Source of the DNA: Talaromyces rugulosus | Lineage: Eukaryota > Ascomycota > Eurotiomycetes > Eurotiales > Trichocomaceae | Direction of reading: 5' to 3' | NCBI RefSeq assembly: GCF_013368755.1 | Contig: NC_049562.1 | Span: 4,030,001 to 4,094,000, forward strand | Length of the DNA: 64,000 bases | In this document: one piece after another, positions 1 to 11,214 of the stretch | Numbering within the stretch: the stretch's first letter is position 1 | Layout: each line of letters opens with the position of its first letter | The notes under the pieces: model-generated | What the model was told of the DNA's origin: nothing | The model's input: the letters and a program-made list of their open reading frames with translations, nothing else | Databases searched by the model: none | Position numbers and translations under genes: made by a program

Positions 1-577
1 TTCTATACATATATCATGCACCAGCTTTACCGGATCGATGGATTTGTCGACTCGGATGAAGCTTACTTTTTGGCCTTTTGTCAACTCTACACTTTTTGTG
101 GATGGCTGAACACAGGAGACTCACAGCAAGCTGTATCTAATTTGATAGCCTGAAATGGGCTATTAGTGGGAGCTCCTGGCTTCAAGCCTTCGATTTCTCG
201 TCTGATTTGCGCCTCGATGTCATCATCAGCATCATTATCGCTTTCCGAGGCAGCCGTCAAGCCGGCTTCTTCTTGAGACTTTTGATAAAACTAGACGCCA
301 ACTTAGTATTTGACAAGTTACCAGCAAATAAGGCCGAACCTCTGTGAAAATGTCCATGACCTCGGCGATGCATTTTGACTCTCGTCCAATGTCGCATGAG
401 ATAAAGACTCCCGAGTCGCCCGTCTCGATGGTTGGGCCTTTTACCTTGCGGTATTTATCGTTGCCCTGTAGCTTTGTTAATACAAAAACAAGAGAGATAG
501 ACGCAGATCTTAGAAAATACCCTTTTCTTCTTGTGTACCCTGTGTGAATCCCCCATCGTTGATGCCTTGTTACTCAT
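1..577 (-). CDS. tan1: tRNA acetyltransferase TAN1 (N-terminal part, runs off the window)
   Basis: The family forms N4-acetylcytidine at C12 of tRNA-Ser/Leu, as the THUMP-domain adaptor of the Kre33/NAT10 acetyltransferase. Seen on the minus strand: exons 577-521, 465-340, 290-125 and 65-<1, with introns of 55, 49 and 59 nt that all keep phase. The protein begins with a basic patch (HRVHKKKR), then the conserved opening PTIETGDSGVFISCDIGRE, an acidic linker rich in D and E, and LSFIRVDKSIDPVKLVHDIC, which leads into the THUMP region outside the window. I start at ATG 577 (MSNKAST); a second ATG at 556 is equally possible. The gene is cut by the window edge, so whether the rest is intact cannot be judged. 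It marks the left border of the accessory block. Confidence 0.85.
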
Positions 578-1012
578 CTCGGTCGGTGTTGGAGGAAAAT
601 TTGGTTGCGGTAAAGCAACCCCGCAGCACCTTTGACAACGACTGGAGGAATACAGAGAGATTCGCAAAAGGTCTTTTATAACTAATATTTTACTGCTAAT
701 TTTTTTTTTTTACTGGAAGTATTTAATTTTATGCGATATTTTGAAACATTGAATTTTTATATATTAAGTACAATACATTGTGTCATAGGAGCAAAACTTG
801 AATATATGTTACAGTGCTGTTGTATTAAATTGGCCATTTCTAGAATATTAATCGTCTCTCGAATACTAAGCAGAATTAAAGAACAGAGTGGTTGAACATT
901 TACTAATTACTCTCTTGACTCTGCCAAGATCCTCTAAAGCATATAAATGCGTTTCTACCAACCACTCGCCACCACATAAACCCCCACAAATTACGCTCCC
1001 ATACAACTCATT
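578..1012. other. Intergenic spacer, AT-rich, divergent promoters
   Basis: About 430 bases between the divergently read tan1 and the bZIP gene. From about 680 to 860 it is strongly AT-rich with a T-run near 700. No open reading frame looks like a gene. It presumably holds the promoters of both neighbours; no specific site is recognised. Confidence 0.6.
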
Positions 1013-1932
1013 ATGCCACGCGTGAAACAAAAGACAAAGGCAAGGCCGTTTAGTATCTGATTTACTAATTACCACATCTGATATCTATAAAATAGGCTCA
1101 AAACCTTGAGAGAGTCCGTAGTAACCAACGCAGATGTCGAGAACGCAAGCGTGACTACGTGGCTGAGCTGGAAAGAAAAATTGCCTCCTACGAGGAGGCT
1201 GCTATACAAGCAAATCGAGATTTTCAGGCCAAGGAAGAAAAACTCCAGAGGGAAAATCAGGCCCTTCGGCTCTTGTTAGATCTCAGTGGTGCCGATCCGA
1301 TGGTTGTAGAGCAGCATATCGAAACGCGGCATCGAGAAGCGACATCGGAAGATATGAATTTGAGAAGCCTTGTTGCGACAAATCCAGGGTCTTTCGGTAC
1401 TGAAATGATCGCTGATTCAACAACCTTACAGTTGTCAAATGTATGCCTGTCATGTTTTTGTTCACTTTGCGAACGAGAACGCCTTGATAGCGTTCTCAGC
1501 AGCCGTGGCTAACTTACCATGTATCAGGCAATTTACGACTCTGTTGAGTCTTTCACGACTTTACCCTCGTTGGATCTGGAGCTTCCACCTTTACCATCTA
1601 CAATATTTGGTGCTTCTGGTGGCCTCACAACACCGAATATCTATATGTCCAATATACTAGGAAGCGTGGGAGAACCTCACCTGACCGACTTTGTGATGAA
1701 CCAACGTATATCCGGCAATATCCCCGCAGGATTGATCAACTGCGTTCTTCAAGATACGACTCTCTGCACTGTTGCTTTCCAGATTGTCGATCTCTGCAAT
1801 AAGAAGAACGTAAATGTATCGGAGCTGGACAGTAAGCTTCGCTGCGGTTATAGAAACGCCAAAACCCCGCTTGAAGGTTGCAGGGTGGATAATTGGGTTC
1901 TGCTGTCCGTGATCGCTGAAATAATACTTTAA
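1013..1932 (+). CDS. bZIP transcription factor next to arsenite methyltransferase
   Basis: A 258-aa model, join(1013..1039,1096..1440,1528..1932). Residues about 10-75 form a bZIP domain: basic region NQRRCRERKRDY followed by a long charged coiled coil of leucine-zipper type. The C-terminal third carries five cysteines (in INC, TLC, DLC, LRC, EGC) and ends with GCRVDNWVLLSVIAEI, a tail I know from many fungal bZIP proteins. Exon 1 is the least certain part: the only phase-correct join from ATG 1013 uses a GC donor (AAG|GCAAGG at 1040) with acceptor at 1095; intron 2 is ordinary (1441-1527). The gene sits 439 bp upstream of the ArsM gene on the same strand. Inference: it could regulate that gene in the manner of Yap-type factors in arsenic loci, but the cysteines may simply be family-conserved. 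Confidence 0.8.
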
Positions 1933-2371
1933 GTAACGAATTTACTAATAGCTGGATATTTTGTGTAAAATAAGAATGAAAGAACCGAACAATAATGACC
2001 TGCGACAAACTCTACCACAAGATTATAAATTCACATCCAACTACTAGAACACACTTCAACCATTATAGATCCCGATGTAATTTCGAAAGTGATGACATAC
2101 CACGCCGTTGGGGAACAGCTTCGATAGTATAAATGGTGACATACTATTTATACAACTGACCAATCAGGAGATTTGAAGAGAAAATACCCCACCCTTTTTT
2201 GCAAGTATCAACTCTGTCATTTAGAACATAAATACATTATTTTTCCCTTTCAAATGTTTCAAATGTTGCTCTTATAATTGCGAAATAAATTATCACTAAA
2301 GCGTGACAAGCCACTCGCGTTTCCCCTGCTCTCTTAACCCCCCGTTTATCTATCCCGAAACGAACGAAATC
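1933..2371 (+). promoter_or_regulatory. Spacer holding the ArsM promoter
   Basis: This 439-bp stretch separates the bZIP stop codon from the ArsM start and must contain the bZIP 3' end and the ArsM promoter. It is AT-rich. I see TTTACTAATA at about 1940 and several TTAC/GTAA half-sites of the kind fungal bZIP proteins can bind, but nothing statistically convincing by eye. Confidence 0.45.
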
Positions 2372-3429
2372 ATGTATCAAGAGGTGCAATCGTGCTATGG
2401 TGATATCGCCAAACGCTCGATTGCTACAGATACCCAACATGACAGCGAAGAAAAAATTGCCATGGCTTTTGGCTACAACGCGGAGGATCTCTGTTCTCTT
2501 CCGGAAAAGGCAAATATGGGCTTAAGCTGCGGCAATCCAGTTGCGCATGCAAACATGAAGGAGGTAAAGCCAAAATCAAATGTAATGCAAATTTATTGAG
2601 ACACCTCTAAAACTTTTTTTTAAATAGGGTGAGACGATTCTCGATCTCGGTAGTGGGGGTGGTATCGATGTTTTTCTGGCTGCTCGTAAGGTAGGACCAG
2701 AAGGGAAGGCTATTGGAATCGACATGACAAAGGTGAGATTGAGAAGTAACTCATTACGTGCGGTTAGGAACTGATATATCTGAAAGGATATGATCAAACT
2801 TGCAAATCAGAATGCCAAATCCACCGGGCTGTCCAATACCTTGTTTATCGAAGCTTCCATCACCTCTATTCCGCTTCCGGATTCTAGCATTGATTGTATT
2901 ATCAGCAACTGTGTCATCAACCTTGTTCCAAGCAATGATAAGGCTTCCGTTTTTCAGGAGATTGCCCGTTTGTTGAAGCCTGGTGGAAGAGTCGCTATCA
3001 GTGATATCCTGGCAAAGGAGGAGCTCCCACAACATATCGTTGACGATATAGCACTCTATGTTGGATGCATTGCAGGTGCCAGTCAGGTTGTGCAGTATGA
3101 GGAATATCTGCAACACGCCGGATTCAAAGGTAAGGTTCAAATCCTGCGAAGATATGGTCTCCTATTAACTCGGCTTCAGACGTTTTGATTGTCGATGCGA
3201 AATCAGATCTCAACCTTTATAAACAATCCACCTACCTGGGTCAAGGTAGTTGCTGTGGAACTACATGTTCTTCCAAGGAGCCGAAAGCCAACTTTTCTGA
3301 AATCGATTTCAATGAGTGGGTTGGTAAGTTCCTCCCTTCTCTGAACCAAAATGGCTCGGCAAGAATATTGATATCCGTACAGGTTCTTTTCAAATTTATG
3401 CAGTCAAGACCGGCGGCAGCAGTATTTAG
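2372..3429 (+). CDS. arsM: Arsenite methyltransferase (ArsM/AS3MT family)
   Basis: Class I SAM-dependent methyltransferase that converts arsenite to methylated arsenicals, a cytosolic detoxification step. The five-exon model join(2372..2563,2628..2732,2787..3129,3180..3323,3383..3429) gives 276 aa, normal for fungal ArsM. The SAM motif is LDLGSGGG (residues about 70-77). The As-binding cysteines expected from the CmArsM family are all present: Cys53 in GLSCGNP, Cys193 in [10 protein letters not shown] and the Cys238-Cys239 pair in [15 protein letters not shown] and [14 protein letters not shown] are further family signatures, so catalytic equipment looks complete. Start chosen at 2372 ([11 protein letters not shown]), where similarity begins. 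A bZIP gene lies just upstream. No arsenite pump or arsenate reductase gene is visible in the window. Confidence 0.93.
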
Positions 3430-4128
3430 CTACGTTCTAGAGGGGTGATGCTAGGAGGGTAAAAGAGGCAGAGAGGGCACCTGGTTATTGTGAAATAAAA
3501 CTTGCCCACCCTTCCTCATGTGCTAGTATCGCTATTGGTTGGTAATGATTCTTACGCGAGTCACTTGAACAGGGGGGCTACAGTCAATAACAAGGAAAGG
3601 GGATAGTCTACCTGCACCAGCCATGAGCTTCTATCGACGCCTATCATAAAACCATAGCAAGCTTGGTATAATTCTACTTGCAATAATAATACATCTTTAA
3701 CTATGCCATTTTTATCAAGAATTGGCCAAGACCAGCGGATGAATTATCCCAGGGTTTTATAAACAAGCCCATTCCAACTGCATGAGAGTCTCCGGAAAAA
3801 AATTAAAAAAAAAAAAAAACTAGAAAAGCCAATTTCGTGTCTTTGTAATGGTAATTGCTGCCGTACTCAGTTACTACTATCGTTTTCACTCTTCTTCTTG
3901 GTAATACTTACCTTCAGTCTGAAACCACGACTGTCTTCAAAAAATATTCCAGAAGAAAAAGTGATGGGGATATTGTGATAAAGGTGCGAGAGAGACGTAA
4001 GCCGAGTGAGAGAACGTCATCGTCTTGACACCTCTAGAGTAGGCTAATGCGGCAGTACAGTGGCCAACTTCGTGGGGCAACATAGGTTCTAACGGGCCAT
4101 CGAGACATAGAGTTGATGGCTGGATAAT
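3430..4128. other. Intergenic spacer between convergent arsM and APH genes
   Basis: About 700 bases with the 3' flanks of two convergent genes. It contains an A-rich run near 3798-3820. No ORF or RNA gene is supported. Confidence 0.55.
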
Positions 4129-5188
4129 CTACCGTAGGCAAAATGCCTCAAGGCACACGAACCCTTGGTCTCCTTCCGTTACAGGCTTCGCATCGTAATT
4201 CTCGGGTCGACGATCAAAACCGTAGGTCCGAAATAGGCCAAACAACCTGGCAGCTTCCATCGTCCGCCTATCATCATCCGTGATACCCCCAGTAGCCTCG
4301 TAGAAAGTCTCCCAGAACTTATTTCGAAGGTATTCGTGGTATTCGTGGTTAGGGTGGTAGAGCCAGAGCGATGAAGTCTCAACACCGAGGACAGCTTCCA
4401 GGGCCCCGAGCGATGTGCCAAAGGGAGCAATCCTGGCATCAGCCCAGTCAACAATTCCAGTAATGCGGCCAGTGTCCTTGTCGACGTGAATGTTCATCTC
4501 TAAGAGATCATCGTGGTTGAGAACTAGCGGATAACCGGGCCGCAAGAGTAGCGGGAGTTCTTCACGGAGCTTGTTTAACCGTGGTAGAAAGCGTGCAGGC
4601 AATCTTTGTGAAAGTCGTACAAGGATACCTGAATAATGACTGTGTATTTCGACGACGCGATCCAGGTCCGGTTCTGGTGCTAACCTAGCAAGCCATGCTG
4701 AGGCGAAGAACCTGTCCACCCGGTCAATGAGGGGTTTGATATCAAACCGTATAAACGAACCTTGCAAAGTCCTGTACAGTCCGAAGCAGACGCTCTTCCA
4801 TCCCAGGACTAACAAGCTGGCGTCTAGCTCGAGAGAAGGCGACTCCCGGGACAAGATCCATTTCGTAAACATGGACCTCGGCCAACATGCCACGAGACTT
4901 GCAGATGGGGACGAATCTTCCGTAAGTTTTCCGTGCTTGCTCCATGACCTCGAGGTTCAAGGCCGAGTGGCGAAATTGGATGGTTTTTGTCCCCGCTGTC
5001 ACAGTGTAGCTGGTCGAGCCATGTATCAGTGTTGGAGAGACGGGGCTTCCAGCGATGCTGGCAGCGGCGTCATTGCACTCCTCCTTTGTGACGAATTTGT
5101 GGCGTCTGAAGAAATTGGAGATCTGGGACGCAGACAGGGGGTCAATCTCCTCTGGGCGCACTGCGTACTGCGAGATATCCATGTTCAT
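4129..5188 (-). CDS. APH/choline-kinase-like phosphotransferase
   Basis: A member of the large fungal aminoglycoside-phosphotransferase-like (APH, kinase-fold) superfamily; substrate unknown. Two frames join cleanly through a 49-nt intron (4712-4760), giving 336 aa with exons 5188-4761 and 4711-4129. The join restores DFARFFASAWLARL, typical for the family. The catalytic loop is LVLNHDDLLEMNIHVD (Brenner-type HxDxxxxN) followed by the metal-binding region GIVDWADARIAPFG. The N-terminal half (ISNFFRRHKFVT) carries the usual fungal APH lead-in. I prefer ATG 5188 (MNMDISQYAV); an in-frame ATG at 5263 would add 25 residues with no family look. Such genes are common in accessory DNA of Eurotiales. 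No link to drug resistance can be inferred. Confidence 0.82.
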
Positions 5189-6099
5189 ATTGATGAGTGT
5201 TTGTGACAGAGGATGTTTTTGAGGCTCGTGTTTTGCAATAGATAATCCGCATCGGGAAGGCACGACGGACCAATATTTCCAAACCCATCATTTCAATGTT
5301 ACCGTTTCATTTACGCTTATTTATCATTGAGTATGATTCCTCCGGACTGGCCTTTCATCCTTTTCGTGATGGGGAAGTTGAAGTTAATGCTTACAGGAAA
5401 CCTGCATTCGCAGGCTCAATGCAGTTCACAAAAGACGGTAGGAGACTGAAATGGCGCTGTGTTATTGTTATTTTCACTGAGAGGAAACCGGTTCACACCG
5501 TGTAGAACTGCTCTTGCCTCCTTAGATATCTGTCGATTGTTGTAACATTATTACATGAGAAGTAGTTTGTGAGGCGGTAACGTGTATTTCGTATGTAAAT
5601 TACAGTTGAGCGGGGCCCGCCTACAGGGGTCTACACGTAAAATTCGGGTTTTTCAATGTCAAACTAAAAATACATGAAATTGCATAAAATGACACCAGTG
5701 ACTGAGGCGACCCCCAACGACGAAAGTTAAATAACGGGTATTATTAATACGTAGTAACATAATGTGCCATGGTATTCTGTTTATCTGTCACAAGGCTGTT
5801 GAACTCTCTTCTCCTGATCTCTATAGAAAAAGAATTTTCTCGTTTGCAATGAGATTCCTCCTATTCTACAGGACATGCCCGTGTGTCTTGACGCCCGCGC
5901 TAGACCATGCCTGCAAAGTCATGCATGCAGACAGCTTCTAACCAGTGCCAACGTTTCGGCCAAGCCATGCGGATACCTTGTTGGCTGCAAGGCCAGGTGG
6001 GAACGCTGCTGATCACCACCTCAATAAACTCTGCAAACACTCTGAATTTTTGAACGTGTCTGGATCCGGTGAACGACAGCCTCTTCCGATGAACTTACT
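5189..6099. other. Intergenic spacer upstream of APH gene and NLR-1
   Basis: About 900 bases between two divergent genes, so it holds both promoters. Short ORFs exist but none has recognisable domains, and codon usage gives no support. I see no transposon ends. Confidence 0.5.
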
Positions 6100-9000
6100 A
6101 TGCCGTCTTCCATACCAGAACGCGAAGGCTTCCGGCACAAGTTACGCCAACGGTTTAGCCAATTTCGACATCAATCAGAGGGTCGCTTGAAAGACACTAG
6201 CATCAAGTCAGTATTATTTTATGTTAACAGACCTGTGTCTGAGCGATCAGGTAGACCAGCCACACACGTGCGCCAGCGGTTTCCTTTATGAGATCCGTTT
6301 GTGCGGCGGCCTCAAGATCTTCCTGACAAGAATCAGAGAGAATTTTCCCCCAATGAAGCTTAAGATCTTATTAGAAAATCGCTGCTAACCAGGGCAAAAC
6401 AGGCAAAACAGTTCCACTTCGAGTTCTCAGTATGCAAAATCCACTTCCGGCTCATTGTCTGTCAGCCAAGCGAGTGATATCTCTGGGCAGTCAAAAAAAC
6501 CTAGCCATGACCAAGCTGGGACTCAAACGGGTCAGGGCGAGGTCCATTCGAACGATTTTGAACATAAATCGGCCCCCAATAGGCTGGCGCCCGGTGCCGA
6601 CACTGGCTGTGGTGTTTCTTCTTCAAATCTTTGGAGTGCGGCATACCGCGAGGCAATTGAAAGTCTCGGGGAGGAGATAGACATTGCTATTTTGAAGGGA
6701 GACAATGTCGCCCAGCTTTTTCTTAGGCTCGAAGAGATCGACAAAGAGGTGACTCAAGAATCTAGCTTTGTACGGGGTGTGAACTATTTGCGGTCCATAC
6801 AAGTGCCACTTGAGAAATTCAAGCTGGCACTGGATTTAGCGAGTCCATTGGCAAACATTGAACCAATTGCAACAACAGTTTTTGGTGTGGTCAGAAGTGT
6901 GACTGCGGTAAGCTCAGTTCCTGAAAACGTCTCACATTGCACTAGAAGTTCTGACTCGTATCTACACAGATCGCTATCAGCATGGCTACTGCTGATTTGG
7001 ATTTTGCCAAACAAATTGGAGACATGCTAGAGCAAATTTCCTACATTGACGATTGTGACACACTGGGCCAGAAGTCGAACAAGGAAGATATCCACAAGGT
7101 AATCTATAAAGAAGTTTTGTGGAGCATTTCTAATGTTTTTTCAGGCACTTGTCTTAGTGTATCAGAAAATACTCGAGTTCTACTCAGTCGCATTTGAGAT
7201 ATTAACTAGGAAAGGCGCAAAATTGATGATGACAATGATCCTGGAAAATGACCGCCTTCCAAATGTTGTCAAGGAATTTTTGGAACTCTCCGCAAATCTC
7301 CGGATCCTTGTGCAAAAGGCGACATGGGAGATTGTGGAAGACATCAAAGCCATGCTCTATGATCGTGAAAGTAAGGTGTCATATACCCAAATCTATTGAA
7401 CGAGTTCTCATCTATTTCTAGTTGCCAGATGGTTAGGAAGTGACAAAATGAGCCGTCAGAGTCAATACCATGCCACTCTACAAGATCTTCGGGCAGACTC
7501 CGCATGCGAATTCTTACTGACAAATACGGACTTCATCGACTTCTGTCGCAGTCCTGACTCTCGGGAATTAGTGATTCTTGGCGATATGGGCTGTGGGAAA
7601 ACTGTTACCATGGCATATCTTGTAGATGAGCTGAGTCGAAGAAATGTACATCAGCTTCCTCAGCCTAAAGTATGCTATTACTACTGCCGGGACGACGAGA
7701 CGGGCCAAGCGATTCACATATTTCCCGCACTTATTCTATCGCTTCTTGAACAACTTCCTGGTCTGAAAAAGTCATTCTTCGAATGGTATAAAGAGGCCCA
7801 GGCTTCTGGAATTTTTGACCCTGCGAAAAACGTCAAAAAGCTAGAAGAGGCTCTACAAAATATCCTAGAAGCAGTTGACCGCACTGTTTTCGTCATCATT
7901 GATGGTCTGGACGAGTGCGATAGAGCATCTCGGAACAACCTGCTCAAGTTCCTAAGGACTCTTATGCAAAAAATCCCGGGGTTCAAAGTTATACTATCTT
8001 CTCGTCCTCAAGAAGAGATATTGAAACAGCTGGATGGAACGGCTAGGATCGACTTGGCCTCTAACTCTCAGAGAGATCGCATCATCGTTGAAAAGACAGT
8101 TGAAAATAAATTGTCTCATCTCTCGGCGAATGTCAAGGAGCTCGTTATAGAGAAGCTATCTCATTTAGCGCAAGGAAGCGCAATATGGACGAAGATGGTC
8201 ATTGAGCTTATTGAAGTTCGTGGGATCATGGCGTTCGACCCAATGGAACGCTTTTTGAGGAAAATGCCACTGCCTGGACAGCTGTCAGAACTTTATACCA
8301 CATTAATTTCACGCTACTGTTCAAACGATCCGGAAAACCAGGAGCTTGCTCGGGTTGCCCTCAAACTCCTCGCCGCTTCTCACAGACCTCTTAGCATACT
8401 AGAACTCAGCTGGGCCGTGACACTGAACACAACTGAGCATGTTACCACCGTGACAACTCTTGCAAAATTAGTAGATCATCAAAGAGTCATGAGCCTTATT
8501 TACCCATTCATCGCTCACATCGATTTTAATGACCTGAAAAGACGTCAAGTTCGACTCATACACCAATCTGTGAAGGAGTTTGTTCTAGAGGAATGGACAC
8601 TGGATCAGCCTTGTATACAAGACTTATCCTTGGCTGAGAATGGTAGAACGATTTCTGATCAACGTGCGGGTAGCCTGGAGGCATTCATCTTGAATGTTTG
8701 CATCAAATATCTCCTCCTAGAAGATATTGGTAATGAATCTCTATTTTCTGAGGAGCAAGTGGCAATTTTTGAGCTGCCCCAAGGGTCCGAGCTTTTTACG
8801 GACAACATAGAGCCGATCGAGTATGACCGATATCATTCGTGGGAGTCGTGGGAAGAAGACATGATTCACTACGACCCTACTGAGAGAGGCTTTGGCGAGT
8901 TTTTCGTCTATGCATCATGTTACTGGCTGGAGTATTTTGGCGTTGTCGCCATTCAACCTTTTCCAAGCCTAGCAAGCATAGAAGATTTGTGCCAGGCTCG

Positions 9001-10111
9001 CTCCACTCGGCTTTCTAATTGGACGGAACAAAACTGTCGTCCGGACTGCGCAATCAACCCCAGATTTTCATTTGATGGTAATCTACATGATCCTCTCAGC
9101 ATCACTTCGCTGTATGGCTCAGAAACTATGCTGCTTTATATGCTTGAAAACTCGGAATTTAACAAGGAGAAGTACTTTGAAAATCCAGCTATGAGGGCAG
9201 CAGATCAGATTATACTGTGGGGCGACGTATCGAGGCTGAGGATACTCTTATCAGACCCTAAACTTGGTCGTCAGTTGCAGAACATTGAGTTTTTTCGACT
9301 CATTATTAAAAACTGGATGCACCCCCCGGCAAATCGACACCACTGGGATCTTGTGTTTGATCTAGTCAACGATTTTTCTGACCAAATGGTCCAGGAACAA
9401 TGGGGGAACGAAATATTGTGCATAGCTGCTGGCGTAGGTTGTATGCCCATGGTTCAACGGTTGATGATCAACGCCCGGCACCACACACAGCTTAAAAGTG
9501 AATTGCTGCGTGAAATTTCAAACAACCGATACCACTCTCAATACGACAAGCCCCCCCATCAATCAATTGGAGAGGCAACCATGGGAAACCACATTGATGT
9601 TGTTAGATTCTTATTGGATGAGACTGGCATTGAAAACCACCTCAAATACCGAAATTCTCGAGGAGAGAATGTGTTGCATTTGGCATCAACTCGCTGTAAC
9701 CCAGAGATGTTCCATCTTTTGGTTCCCCGTTTTCAGCAGGGTGTCCATCAGGTGGACGACCAAGGAGACACAGCCCTAGTGCGGGTTATAAAAAACACCT
9801 CAGCCTCACAAAACCGATATGAGTCTGCGAGAATACTGCTTTCACAAAGCGATACCGACTGGAGCATCCATTCTTGGGATGGTCAACAGGATCCCTTGCG
9901 TGCCGCCGTGAAGCTTGGGGATGTAGAGATGTGCCAGCTTTTAGTCTGTGTTGGCAAAATTAATCCTCTTTCGGCCCTGGTCTGTGATAGCGATAACGAG
10001 GGTAAAATGGGATTGAAAGATACGACCCCTGAAAACGAAGATAATAGGCAGCAAATTTTGGATTTCCTACGTACACATACTGGCACTACACCGACACCAG
10101 TTCAAAGTTAA
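6100..10111 (+). CDS. NACHT STAND (NLR-like) protein with C-terminal ankyrin-like repeats (NLR-1)
   Basis: Signal-transducing NTPase of the fungal NLR-like class; relatives act in non-self recognition and programmed cell death, but this one's role is unknown. The model join(6100..6206,6412..6907,6970..7098,7145..7370,7422..10111) gives 1215 aa. Residues 1-35 are basic and arginine-rich, followed by a Ser/Gln-rich linker. Residues about 85-320 are a helical fungal-STAND N-terminal region (starting LWSAAYREAIESL). NACHT: Walker A GDMGCGKT at 373-380, Walker B IDGLDECD at 479-486, then sensor-like VILSSRPQEE. The last ~240 residues carry degenerate ankyrin-type repeats, e.g. ENVLHLASTRCNPEMFHLLV. 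Introns 2-4 are secure. Intron 1 is long (205 nt) and could instead be 6210-6430, which is also in phase. It converges with NLR-2 across a broken dehydrogenase. Confidence 0.87.
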
Positions 10112-10640
10112 CCTCGTTTCAAGTTTTCTTTTGGTTTGGGTTTTTTTCTCAAAAAAAAAAGAAATCAATGTGTTTGAAGTAGTAATAATCAGCAACATCT
10201 AGAACCCTCTTGTGTGATTGATCGTGGCTGAGCTTTCTAGCTAGCTACTTAAATAATCGACTACTTTAACATAAACCCATCTTCACTTTGAGTATAAAAC
10301 CCCGGTCTTCAGTACAGCATTGACATTGCGGAGTGCAATGAGACAAGAAAAAGAAAGTGCCTGGCACCACATTCCAACAAAGGGATGCAGCGTCACTCTT
10401 CGTATCGCGAACCTTTTTACAGCAGCCGCACCATCGCTCGCAACATCCACCTTTAAGACGACATTGTTCCTCGACTTTCCACGAAATCACTTGTGGAGAG
10501 ACAAAAAGCTTTCCGGAGTGAATATAACGGTGCTATTTCAAGGCTCGCAGTACATATTCAGGAGCACTTGTTTACCGAAGATACTAGCAATTCTTGAGAA
10601 GAGCACACGACGTTGAGAACCTTAAATGAAATAGCCACAT
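10112..10640. other. Intergenic spacer 3' of NLR-1
   Basis: About 530 bases. It contains pyrimidine and adenine tracts just after the NLR-1 stop (10131-10165), probably the transcript end. A Cys-rich minus-strand ORF at 10266-10490 lacks an ATG and a signal peptide and is not called. Confidence 0.5.
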
Positions 10641-10649
10641 CGATTTAGT

Positions 10650-11040
10650 CAAGTGGCCAACCTATAGTCCCGGTAATTCCACCGCTGAGATAAATTGTGC
10701 GGTGATCCACCAGCCCTTTTCTGATACTAGCAGATAGAAAGCTGAAGTGCAGTTGGAGGCCCGTCAGGGGCTACTAGATACGTTTTCGACATATCTGTTG
10801 GAATGAACGGGTGCGAGTGTATTGACGGTAATCCCACGGCTCTTGCCAATCTGTCCGGCATTTTGTTAAATGGTCGAGCGTAGAGAGTGGAAAAGCACCA
10901 AAGAAAGCTTACCTCGCCAGCCCAGAACGTTGCCAGGGCATCCATTGCAGCTTTTGTCGCACCATATACAGGGGGTGGGACCGAAATTTTTCAGGCGATG
11001 GAGCCAATGCTGACGATACAGTGATAGTCGAGAAGCTTAC
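10650..11040 (-). pseudogene. Short-chain dehydrogenase/reductase (SDR) remnant
   Basis: Minus-strand reading shows SDR pieces in the correct order: IVSIGSIA (about 11020-10997), then VYGATKAAMDALATFWAGE (around 10970-10914, the YxxxK active-site region), a still intact-looking intron (10912-10851), IGKSRGITVNTLAP, IPTDMSKTYL and WITAQFIS near the C-terminus. It is broken by an in-frame TGA directly after SIGSIA, a frameshift after NTLAP, a deletion between the TALQLSI and SEKGWWITAQ segments, and another shift in the final SGGITG motif. The N-terminal Rossmann half with TGxxxGxG is not found. It lies between two convergent STAND genes and reads as an old, decayed accessory gene. Confidence 0.72.
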
Positions 11041-11214
11041 CTACAGCGGGTTAATCAACTCTACCACTACTAAAGTCTAGTTCTAGTTCCTTATATAGTG
11101 GTGTAAGCGCGATGACATTGTATGAGCCGCGCTTACTTGCTAGTGGATCGAGGTACTGCATCTGCGCGAGGGTCTCGTAGATGTCTAGCACGAGATGTCT
11201 GTGAGAAATCTATC

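Noticed and set aside
4742..4893. Frameshift in the APH-like gene
   Set aside because: The two frames are joined by a normal 49-nt GT-AG intron that restores the family sequence, so no defect is needed.
5945..6190. Possible decayed gene before NLR-1
   Set aside because: Neither strand gives a recognisable protein family; the only supported coding part is the NLR-1 first exon from 6100.
10266..10490. Minus-strand Cys-rich ORF (about 12 Cys in 70 codons), a possible small secreted peptide
   Set aside because: No ATG near its start, no signal peptide exon upstream on that strand, and it lies in a spacer without other coding signs.
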